From contig NC_089994.1 of the NCBI RefSeq assembly GCF_036417845.1, forward strand, positions 13,100,001-13,164,000: a stretch of DNA of 64,000 bases. The letters run 5' to 3'. Position numbers and translations under genes: made by a program. Within the stretch, counting starts at the first letter, position 1. Each line of letters opens with the position of its first letter. The notes beneath the pieces are model-generated. The model ran no database searches. It worked only from the letters and a program-made list of their open reading frames with translations, and was not told the origin of the DNA. The stretch comes from Apteryx mantelli. Lineage: Eukaryota > Chordata > Aves > Apterygiformes > Apterygidae. Of this stretch, positions 50,933-62,004 are shown in pieces.

Positions 50933-53734
50933 CTCTTTTTCACTCCTAATGTAAAATAACTAAAGGCACATCAGTGTGATACACTGAGTGATGTGACCAG
51001 CTTGGCAGAGTCTCAGCACAGGTCTGAGGGTCAAAATCTCTCTGCTCCCAACCGAACTTAGCAACCCACCCATGCCGTTTTTCAGTGCAAGTTTCAAAGT
51101 GATGTTGTGAGGCTGAGCAAGTAATATGCACGAGCACTTCAGAGCTTGTTGCTTTTTTTCTTTTTTTTTTGGTGGGTGCCAATTATAGTCTGGGAAGGAT
51201 GCTGTTAGTGAAAAGTATTGTAGCAATGAGGGGGGAAAAAAAAATCTAGGTTGTTGTAGCACGTAATTTCAGATTGTTTTTTATCATGAGAGTGGGAAGG
51301 AAGGGACGGGGGGGAGCATTTTTCCTTTTCCGTTAAGCTCTGTGTACAATAACCAGCCCTTTCACCATAGATGCTCACAGGAAGGCAGATGCTGCTGAAG
51401 CAATGGCACTTCTCATAAGTCATCCCAAAAGCTGGAGCTGCCTTAGCATCCTATCCAGCAGATGAAATAAGAAAGGCTCCTCTGAGCACCTAGCATCTAG
51501 CTGGTAGGAGATGCAATGCTCATCTTTGAAACTGGATGCTCTATGAATGAGCTGCTTTTCTTCCAGGTGCCAGCAGCTTTTTCAGTCTGCAGCTCAGGAA
51601 TTAAAGTAAAGTAGGTTCTAGTTTACTAGTGTGTAACATGACGTGCTTTGTGGGGAGGGGGAATACTTTAACTTTGATTTGCTCATGAAAAATAATTTGA
51701 CACCTCATCAGTAAGAAATTCATTTAAGTAAGAGTACAGCGTACAATGTATTTGTAGGTGTTTATAACACAACATTTTGAGTTAATTAAAATTTCTAGTT
51801 AGACAGCGCACATGTATGTTCAGCAGTGCGCACGTCCTCTTGTCTCTCCAGGTAAAGCTGTAGGGATTTCCTCGCAGCCTGCCCTCTCTCATGCTCCCTT
51901 GCCTCTGAGGGCCACCCTCATCACCAGCATGAGGGATGGCTCAATGAGACTCGCAGCCTAGTGCTCCTTTAGGTCTGGTTTTCCTTCTCAGTCAGCAGTG
52001 ATTTTGTGGCTGGCATGTTGGTCTTCTACGCACTGTCCTGCAGTGTCTTCAGGGACTCATGTGGGTATTCTGCTTGGGGCAGCAGAATTGTCCTTGAAGT
52101 TAGGTACCTGAGTCCTTCTCCTTCAAGCAACTAGAGAGGGTTAAGGTCCTTTTCTTAGCCGTATGAGAGGGATGCCTCCCCTTTCACTGACAAGACCAGG
52201 AGATACAGCATTTGCCCAGAGTATAGGAGGTCTGGGTTAAAAAATATTCTTCTGCCTAAGGGATTGCAGTTCCCTTCTTCCAGAGGAGCATTTTGACCCC
52301 CTGCCTGATGGTCATTCTCTCCTATTGAACCTGTTCCACTTATATAGAATAACTGAATATTCATTGGGTCAGAGAGAGAAAGTGTAACGCTACAGATGAT
52401 TAGTTGAGAGCGCTCTCCTGAGAAAGAAGGGACTCATCTAATCCCTGCTTTATTAATATTTCCTATTTCATATTAAGTATTCAGTGGAGCAGGGACTGCA
52501 ATCCAAGTCTTCCTTCAAAACTCCGTGAAGCCTGACAAACTTGTGGACATAACCAGAGATGGAGGTACCTTAAGAATTTTAATGCTGAGAAGGCAATTCC
52601 AGGGACTGGCAGCATCATTGACTTTTGACTTCAGCACCTAGCAGGGGATTTAAGAATACACGCCTTGCTAAGTCCTCTCACAGATCAAGTCCCATGTCTC
52701 CTGAATCACTTTGTGATCCTAAAATCACACCAAAAAGAAAACTTTCCAAAGAAAGTAGTAAGGGCTTAACTAAAACATGTCCTTCCCCTTTTCTTTAGCT
52801 CAAGCCATTAAAAGAACATAAAGAATTCACAGGTAATGTCATTGCAAGCTGCATTTCTGGGGGTTAGGATTTGCCCAGGGGAACTGTATTTGCAGTGGGA
52901 TTTTTCCATTCACTCTCTAAAAATTTTGTTCTTTTCAACCTTGTTTTTAACACAGCCTCCCTCATTGCACTGGTGCTGAGACAGCATTCTCTGCTGCTCA
53001 GTCCCCAAGCCCAAGGCTAAAGCTAATTTTCCACTGAACTTTACTATTGAGTCATCAAAGAAAATAATAAGAGCTTATTCTCACAGCAGAAGTGTTCCAC
53101 ATCCAGCCGAGGAGTGTTTATAAGTGTCTTTGGATGAGGAGCTAAAGATAGTACCTGCCCTTGGAGTCTTTCTACCACAGGATATCCGGTAGAACATATA
53201 TTGCCACGGGATGCCCAAATCTTCTCTATTCCTAGTGAAGTTTATGTTGTCTCTGTTGGGAACTTTAGCTGGTTAACAGTCTTGATGCATATTTGTGCTT
53301 TAATCATCAGAAATCTGCATTTGGGGCTCTTCGTGCTGCCCATCATGCTCTGCTGCTATAGGAGAACCACTGGACCCCCTGGAATAGCCCCAGTGTAACT
53401 GAAAATGCATTTTCCCTGTTCCCATAATAATCTCTAAAAGAACAAGCAATATAAATATTTCCAGTTAGAGGACCACTCAAGTGTAACACTAGTACCGTTG
53501 TAGGTTAGCAGTGATAGTCTTTTAATGTACAATCATTTATAGTAACTTGGCGATCAGTGGTCCATTCCCTTAAAACCAAAATAGACAGTTGACTGTTTAT
53601 TGCAGTCACATGTTAAATTTTTTGGAAATCTAAATAATGCGCCTGCTGGAAAAAAGTTTATGGGGAGACTTGATACTGGGTGATGGGAGAACAAATTTCC
53701 CAGCAGCTGGTATTAATGACTATGGTCAGAAGCC

Positions 53735-53754
53735 AATAAATAAATAAATAAATT
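53735..53754. repeat. (AAAT)n microsatellite
   Basis: About five units of aaat/aata. Confidence 0.85.
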
Positions 53755-56268
53755 TAGAAACCCATGTGGAAAATTAAAGCAATTATTAAAAAAAAAAAAA
53801 GACAGGCCCTGATCCTTACAGTAGTGAAGATTTATTGATTTTTTAAACACAGATTATTCATTTCCCTAGCTCTTACAGCGTTTGGTTCCTCTTTAATGGT
53901 TGATTCTCGAGTTATTTCCAAGAGGGTAAGAGGGGATAAAAAGATAAGGAAAATATTATCCACTTTCACTTTAGGGGTTCTTTAGTGGTCTCACAAATGT
54001 AGATTGACTGGGGAGTCTGGAGGGATCAGTTTGCTATCTTTAAAAATAAAATAAATTGTAATATTTTAATGGGTCTTTTTTTATACATAAGCCGTTATTA
54101 GGAGCCAGTTTGTTTCCAGGGGTCAAATTGTCCTCTTGTTTTCAGATTGCGCCTTACAGAGCAAGCACTCGGCAAAGTAGCAACTTTTTGCTTCACAATC
54201 AGACAACAAAAATTATGCAGGGGGATTTTTTTTTATTTTTATTTTTTAATCCATGCAGTTAGCAATCAAGTAGTCCTGGGGTGAAAAAGGTTATGGAATT
54301 GTGCTGTTAGGACAGACTAGCAAAAGATATCAAATAATTAATTCACATAATATGACCATGATGTTAGAGGCGTTAACAGGACATTAATAGGATATAGTTA
54401 ATAGGATAATCTAACCTTGGCTGCTGTGGAGATTCTGCATACGTGAAAACAGATGTTCCTTCAGTCTCTGCCCTTCTTCTGACGTGGACCTAGTGCCTAG
54501 CTCTGTGTTGGACTTGCCCCAGGAGCAGGAATTTGTTACAACAGCTTGTTGCCAGAAAACTCATTACCTGTCTTTTCCAAGGACAAGGCAATGGAAATGT
54601 CCCTACGGGCTAGATCCAGCCTGCGGGTGCCAGATGGCCCAGGCTATATGTCATTACCACTTTTCTCCAGCATTTGCACCTAATTATTTCTTCCACTATA
54701 GACTCCATTGTTTTATCCAGTTTGAAAGAGCCCAGTGCAGGACTTCCATCTCATGACAGCTTTCTGTATAGTCTATCCCTAGGTATATTCTCAATGCAAA
54801 GCATGAATCTGTATTAGCCCAACCCTTCCTACTTCTAATTGGCTAAATCTCAATGAGGGATCTTGAAGCAATATACTGAAATTAGTCTTATTGTGCTACT
54901 GACATCCATCTAAATCTTTTTTTATAGTTGTTATATCATGCAGTGCGAATCTTTGTTTTCCCAGCAGTAAACCATGCTGACAGACCCTGTGCTAATAAAG
55001 AGGGATTGTCAAATTACAGAAGTTATGAAAAGGACCCCATAGCGTTCGCCATAACAGAGAGGCTGATGGAAGAATTCACTTGACTGGAATACTGATAGGA
55101 AAGGGCACAGCTTGTTCAGAAAGGACATGCAGGGGGACAAAAGGGTGTACCACAAAAATGTAGATCTGCTCAGAGAGCCAGAAACCATAGGCAGGCAGAC
55201 CTTTCAAATATCTCTGTGCAACAAAGGCAAAACAGAAATGGGAACAGTATGACATTTCATGTCTATTTTGGCTTGCTAAACCAGGAAGACGAGGTGGATG
55301 GGGCCACCTTGGGGGTGGGATGGTGTGGATGGGATGTTTTTCCTAAACAATCTAAGAATTGGCTGAAGTACAGCATTAGTTGTTAACGTGGAACCAGCTT
55401 CATTTAATTAATAATGAAATAGAGAGTAAGTTTATAAAACTGCAGTCAGTGATGTAATCCCTTTGCAAAAAAATTCTTACTGCTCTGGGATGTCAAACCA
55501 GGAACAGCATATGTTAAAAACATGAGGTGGCTCCTACGCTGTGCTCTACACTGGTCATGCCCGAACTGGAGGAGCATGTTTGGGTTGGAGTGTCATATTC
55601 AAGAAAAATGTGGTCCTGCTGGAAAGACTGTGGAGGAAAGCAATGAAAAATCGAGAAGACATGGCCCATGAAAAAAAGGGACAGACTTTGAATATGTAAG
55701 TTAGCTTCAGTGGAGAAAGAAAGAACCTGTTGTTGATGTTCGTGGGAGAAAGGACAGGCTGCTATTTGTCCTTCTTTAAACAGCCCTTGTGGAAATGTCA
55801 GGCGCGCCAAGAGCAGCCATTAGGAGAAAAGGCTCTGAAATAGCTACACCCTGGGGAGACTAAAATGTCTGTCACTGGGGGCTTTTACCAGGATAAGGGA
55901 TTATATTTTGCACACAATTTGAAATGGGCAGGAGCAATCACACAGGCAGTTACCACTGTTCAGCTGACACCTCGTAGCTTGATAATTTTGTATAGCCGTG
56001 AACACACAGAGAAAGCAGCCTCGCAGAGAAGGTGTTTATTGGAAATGTGTAGATTTGGCAAATATTTCAGTCTCTTATCTTGAAGTCAGTGCGGCTCAGA
56101 GTTTAATTTAGGATGACAGTGTAACTATCACATCAGCCCATACATAAAATTTCTGTAGAATAACATTCACACCCGGAGGAGCTGAACTCAGAAAATGATC
56201 TCTTGACCTGAATGGTCTCAGTGACCCTTAATTATGCATTGATATCAACAGAAAGATCGTTTTCTCCC

Positions 56269-56282
56269 ATTTCCATGGCAAC
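56269..56282. promoter_or_regulatory. RFX-type X-box palindrome
   Basis: ATTTCCATGGCAAC fits the RFX consensus GTTNCCATGGNAAC in all but the first base. It is intronic in ADGRD1. Binding is unproven. Confidence 0.4.
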
Positions 56283-56744
56283 AGTACGAGCAAATGGCAA
56301 AGCCATCAAGGTCAAGCATACAAACTGAGAAAGAAAAGAAAGTAATTTTCTGTGTAATGGTTCATATGAGCTTTAACTGCAGTACTGGAAAATAAATAGC
56401 CATATACTTGCTTGATTGCCTGTCTCAAATGCACATAAGGAGAGAGGGGGGGGAAAAAATTGCTAGAGTACAACTACAGTCATGCTACCTTGCGATCCGG
56501 TTTAGAAAAACTGCTCGTGAGTGGTGCTTCCGGGGTAACACAAACTGCACAGCAGCACTCAGTTGAGCGCTGCTGCCATGCGAGGAGCCAGGTTTCTTAT
56601 TGAGCTGGTTTTAAAGAAATCAGGCAACATACAACTTTCATATTACTTGCGGAAATGCCCAGCACAAGATATCAGAAAAATTCCAACAAAGTATTTTCTG
56701 ATTTGTCAAAATGAAAGCACCTCACGAAATGGCTTGCTTTCAGC

Positions 56745-56998
56745 CGTCTCCCCGCTAGGTGCTCGCCGCACCCTGTGGAAAATCTGCCCGCTTCCCTGCC
56801 AAGGCCCTGGGAGCAGGCAGGCTCTGGGGGTGCAGGATCCCTTCCCCTCGCCTTCTCCCTGCCTCCCGGCTCTCCTGGGAATGTCCCAGCGCCGCAAGCC
56901 TCCTCCTGGCTGTCGGATGCTGGGCCGCGAGCGGGTGGGGGCCGGGGGCCGGGCCGGGAGCCAGCCGGCCCGCGGGCTGCGCCAGCGCCAGCGCTGAG
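56745..56998. other. intronic CpG-rich patch
   Basis: GC-rich block in the large ADGRD1 intron, CpG-dense towards its right end, with overlapping open frames on both strands that reflect base composition. It contains the G-quadruplex motif listed separately. Confidence 0.5.
56933..56958 (+). promoter_or_regulatory. G-quadruplex motif
   Basis: Five runs of three or more G with loops of one to two bases (pattern G3-t-G5-cc-G5-cc-G3-cc-G3). It fits the canonical G4 rule on the plus strand, which is the non-template side for plus-strand transcription. Any role is inferred. Confidence 0.7.
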
Positions 56999-58214
56999 GC
57001 TGTCTGGAAGCATCTCAAGCCCTCTGCTTTAATGAGACGCTCCATATATGTTATGAAATTGAAAAATAGACACCGTCTTCATTTATTTTTTAATTTCCTA
57101 GCTTTTTAGTCTACTGAGAATTTGCCAATTCTCCTTTTCTGTACAGTGAGCTCGAACAACGGCTCACGGCAAGCCTCCTTTATTCTGTTCCATACGTATT
57201 TATGTCTGTCTGACGCTGCTTACCTTTCTGATCAAGTAATTTGAGTCGTCATTATCATTTCTAGTTATATGAGAACAGCCAGGGCTTCTTTGTTCTGTTA
57301 CCATATATTGGATAGTCCTTATTTTTTTTAATATGTTTATTAAAATAAGGCAACTAACTTAAGAGGGCTGCTGAGGAAGGTGTGTGTGAGACTCACTGGG
57401 GAAAATAAACAGCGTAGAATTAAAGAACATAGCTCTTCATCGGGTGATTGCAGTACCCCACTTCAAAAATCTCACTACTCGTGACATTCTTGTGCTCCTA
57501 ATTTTGGTCTGAATTAACTGCCCTTTTGATTATCTTTAATACCAGTTCAAATTAAAAGTGCTTTTTATTCCATTTCTTCCACTGATGTATATGTTCCTGC
57601 CTTGCTTCTTTTTCACTTGAAAAGAATTGTGTGTAATTTGCAATTTTTATTTCCAAAACACCTATAACATTGCTGGAGTTAATGATGGGGGTTTTTTTTA
57701 GTTACCTGAAGATAGAATCAAAAATCCTTTCAAACTTTTAGATACTAAAATAAGACCTTTTTCCTATTGCAATTACTTGTATTTTTCATTTGTTTTATTT
57801 TATTTGGAGAGAGCATTGTGGGGAAAATATGTAAATTACACTTAGCTAAGAGCTGTGTCAGGCTGGGTAGTGATTTACATAGTTGCCAACAGCTCCACAC
57901 AAACTGCTCGTTTAAATAAGCGTTTACTTTATGCAATGGCATAACTATAATATTTGTCTTATTATTCTGCATAAGGCTGACACAGAAGTTCTAGGATTAT
58001 AAATGGCCCAAGGATGTAAATGCAGCACTTCAAGCAAATTCTTGAAGCTATTGCTGTTCACAGTGAATTGTACCATTTCATGATGAACGATCAGCATTTA
58101 ATTGTTACTCTGGTACCATGCAGAAAGCTATGACTCATACGACACACTCCTCCTCCTACTGGCAGTTTCATGCCTCAAAATCAGATACTAAAGGACTGAA
58201 GTCTAAAAGCAATT

Positions 58215-58248
58215 AGGGCTTTTGACAAATCAGGGCTTTTGACAAATT
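58215..58248. repeat. 17-bp tandem duplication
   Basis: agggcttttgacaaat[ct] twice in tandem, followed by a partial third copy beginning agggc. Confidence 0.9.
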
Positions 58249-58509
58249 AGGGCATTTTTAAAAACAATAGAATGTGAGTTTCAAAGATCTTTCTTTTCAC
58301 TATAGATTCCAAAACCTGAAGAAGGATTTCTGTTATTAGAATTCTGAAAGAGGCACAGGAGCCCAAACCCATATTGGTACAAAGGAAGAGTTAAACCCCA
58401 CTGAAGCCATCTTAGACTCCTAGTGAATGGAGGCCCTAACTCCTAAGAGACATGATTTACAAAGCAGAGCATGATTAAAAAAAAAAAAAAGATAAAGATA
58501 AAAAGAGGA

Positions 58510-58605
58510 GGGGAATGGGGGAAAGAAAGAGAGAGACAGGAAAAAGAGGTTAAATGACTTTCCAAGGGTCAGACAAGTCAGCAGCAGACACTTGTTTTCT
58601 CTGGA
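58510..58605 (-). mobile_element. MIR-like SINE relic (minus strand)
   Basis: The plus strand has 'agaggttaaatgactttcca' then 'agggtcagacaagtcagcag', the reverse complement of the MIR core. The flank 58471-58520 is A-rich low-complexity sequence. It lies in the large ADGRD1 intron. Confidence 0.6.
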
Positions 58606-59880
58606 GTATCGAGCAATGTCCTCCAAACCATCCTGCTCTGTAAATGGCATTGCTCTGAAAAAGACATTTCGGAATGAACAGATGTTCAAGTAGGCTCCTG
58701 GAGCAGCCTTTATAGATATCAATGCTTCCAGAGAATTCATTCATGTGAAACAATTATAATAGTTTATTAATGATTGATATGCCAGACAGATTCTTTTAAC
58801 TGCAATAATTGCAGTTTTCATCAAGAAAATTGAGTTTTTAAATCTAGGAGAGAATTTGTGCTAATACGTTAGTTCCTCTAAAAGACACCAAGCTATTTAT
58901 AAATGAGATGCTTGGCTAGCCACTGATCCTTTCAGTGGAATGAAAAAAAAGTCTACACATGTGAAAGTATAGGAAGATAAGCCAGTCAGTCAGCATGAGT
59001 ATCTTCAATCAAGGGGAAAAAAAAAAAAGCACTTTATGCTAGCAGCTAAATATGTGTAGAATTAAAGATAAAGCTTTGAATATGTCAAATGTTCAGATAA
59101 AGTAAAGAAGTCATGTTCTTTTTAGATAACTTTGGAAAAAAAACCCAAACACCTGCTTTGTTCCCGTATGTCACAGTATCAAACCTCTAACATCACCTCC
59201 GACCTGCCTCCTGTGTATGCAAAAGACTCTTCAGGAACTCTTTGGGGTGCACTCCAACCGTGGGCATGGGGCCAGCAGAGTTTTGTTCCCCTTAAATGCC
59301 ATATAAATCCTGATTTGATTTAAGGTGGCCTTGTCTCAATCTAGTGCAGCCTCAATCTCCTGCTGAGAAACACTTTCACCTCCAGTAACAGCTTTTACCA
59401 TCTATTAGGGACTGATAGGTGGCTTCAAAGGACTGGTTCAACCACGAATCAGTAAGCACAATGCAGGTTTCTAGTTACTGAAGGTAAGAAACAGCTGAAC
59501 GGTGGCTTGGTAGGACACCTTCTCTCCTATCCTTCCATTACTGATGCTGTTGTCGCATTCAGCACACTAAGAGCAATCCTGCATATCCCACCTGACTTCT
59601 GCTAACTTCTTCAAGATTTTCATAAGCTCAGTTTGTCCCTGCCAGATCAATTCCCATAGCAGCTGCCTTGCACCAGTTTTGTGCTCATAGCAAGGTTTCA
59701 TCATAGGGATTTAATTAACCAAATTTTAATAAACCTCATTCTATTGTGACATTCAGATATAAAAACAGATATGTCCTAAGCATCTTTAATGAAAAGCATT
59801 ATAATTTGTATTGAGACAATCCAGCATCTCTTAAATATCAAGTCTTGCTGGTATAGTATGGGTGTGTGTTGTGGACCCTG

Positions 59881-59914
59881 TTATATAAAATATATTTTTA
59901 TATAAAATATATTT
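59881..59914. repeat. perfect 17-bp AT tandem duplication
   Basis: ttatataaaatatattt occurs twice without mismatch. Each unit is itself nearly palindromic. Confidence 0.9.
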
Positions 59915-60654
59915 GCTTAGCCTCAAATACGGATTTTACTTTAATCATTTAGATCTAATGAATGAGTTGAAGGTATTAAAATTGCAAACATCAAAAAGAA
60001 ATACATACTAGCTGTCTTGAAAATGAATGACACCCACTGTATTTTAGTGGGGATTTTTTTTATAATGTCTCAAACCACGTGATGCAGGATAGAGCTGAGG
60101 TAGCTATTTATCTTTCGTTGCTGTTGCCATGTCACATGTAGCAGCCATACAGAATTTAGACTCAGAATGCCTGAACCAAAACCTTTTTGAATCGATGTGC
60201 ACAGGCAACTCCCCCCACCCCCTACCTTAACCCAAAAACACTTTAAAGCATTGAAGGTAGCCTTTTCAAAGAGGTCTACTAGAATTAGCCATCTGGTGCT
60301 TGCTTAGTTTCTGTTACAAGGTGGGCACTTCAGAAATCCCAGCCTCATACAGTGAAGCCTATTGCTGTCATTCTCCTCTGAGGCTGGTGGCTCAGAGATA
60401 GGGCCATCAGCAGTCTGCAGGCTAGCTAAGCTGTCAGGAGGTCATACCCTTTTTTTTTAATCACTGTTAAGGTTGTGTCTTTCTTAACAGAGAAAGGACT
60501 AAACATGAGTATCAGAGTTCCTTGGTCTTTTGAAGCCCACAAGCAACAGGCTTTGGCCACCCTTGAGCAGTAAATCCTGTGTAAGGAGAGACAATGGATG
60601 GAAACCAATTTCTATAAAAGGTGACGGCTCAGAAGGGAGCTAAGAAAAAGTAAG

Positions 60655-61035
60655 CTCTGGAAGGGACTCATAATGTCATCTTGTCCAGCTCTCTGCCACA
60701 AGACAGGATCAGTTGTCATGCCTGACATCAGAAGTTAGTCCTGACAGATGTTTGTCCAACCACTTCTGGAAGCCATTCAGTGACAAACTGAGCAGCTCCC
60801 CAGGTGATCAACTCCATTGTTTTCCTACCCTCTTCCCATGCGTTTTCCAGCAGTTTAAGCCTATTACTATTTGTTCCTTTTCCAGTGGTCACAGAAAGTA
60901 GTCTTCTCCCTGGAGCAATGTTTTACATACTTGGAAGCTGTTATCACCCTTCCTCTACGCTACAGCCTCTCACCCCCCACCCCCAGCAGTTCAATCTTAT
61001 TTTGTTGCTTAGACTTTTGAGCTTTTACTGGAGGA
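60655..61035 (-). mobile_element. diverged CR1 LINE 3' fragment (minus strand)
   Basis: The plus strand reads as the reverse complement of a CR1 3' region. It begins 'ctggaagggactcataatg', then 'catcttgtccagctctctgc', followed by a 'ccaggtgatcaactccattg' segment, 'tttgttccttttccagtggt' and 'ggaagctgttatcacccttc'. These follow the order I remember for CR1 relics in birds and reptiles. It is heavily mutated and lies in the large ADGRD1 intron in the same orientation as the gene. Confidence 0.8.
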
Positions 61036-61964
61036 AGCCTGGAGACATCTGGAACATAGTGCTCAGGGAGGGAGAGTGAGGGGAACCCTGGCCTAGCTAA
61101 GGACAAGAGCACACAAAAAATTCAGTAGAGTGCATTATGTAAGGATTATACTGAATAATCAAAGCATCTAAAATATGGATGTGGCCAGCCTAGAAGAGTG
61201 ATCACTATTGCTGCCCGAGAGGGTGCTGAGGCCAGGTCCATGCAGTCGCAGGGCAGTGCCCAAAATGTGCCTGGCACTATTACAGTGTGGACTGGAGCCT
61301 TCCTCCCAGTCTGTTAGCTTCTGCAGTAAAGAAAGCACTACCATTGCTATCATTATGGTTCCTAAAAGATTAGCACTCCTCATTAATACACCTACTGCCT
61401 ATGTTCAAACCCATGTATTTTTAGTCTAAAACCCTGAGTCTAATAAGGAGATACCCAACTACATTTGTATTTGTCGTTTTCAATGAGCCAAAAATTTAAT
61501 TAGATTTAAGACATTATCATTTGCAGTAGCACTTCAGCTCACTAATTGTCATTGCTTAATATTTTCATTTTAATTATTTCCTCTATTGCCAGGCACTCTC
61601 TTCCTTCCAAGGGTTTCCATGAGGTACATAGCTCATGCTATTTGAAGCCATGTCCAAGGAACATGATTCTTTACACACAATTAGAATTTGTCAGGAAAAA
61701 GAATTGCTGAAAGCAGCTATGACTTGACAGGCTGCTCTTTCTAACGGAAGGCTCTCCTTCAGCAAATGTGAAAAGATCTTTTCTTTCTCCACAGAACACC
61801 AAAAAGCAGTACTCGGAACATTTAAGTGTCTCTAAGGGTTGCAGCTATAGCATCTGTCACCCAGCAAGGCACAGAATGTATTTGCTAGTGCTATGGATCT
61901 TGAATCCCCATGAACTTTCAGAAAAGTTTGGCTGCAGATTGTCCTCACACTGGTTGGAGGGGAG

Positions 61965-62004
61965 GGAAAAAAAGAAAGGAAAAAAAAAAGGAAAAAAAAG
62001 AAAT
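61965..62004. repeat. A-rich purine tract
   Basis: Runs of A broken by single or double G (gaaagga, aaaaggaaaa). Low complexity. Confidence 0.8.

Noticed and set aside
55921..55980. Minus-strand VIAPA peptide, similar to the TM5 motif FVAPA
   Set aside because: The residues after it (HFKLCAKYN) are not a membrane helix and no splice sites frame it.
61168..61429. Overlapping frames of about 70 codons on both strands, one with a hydrophobic start
   Set aside because: No family match and mutual overlap; hydrophobic run is too short to interpret.
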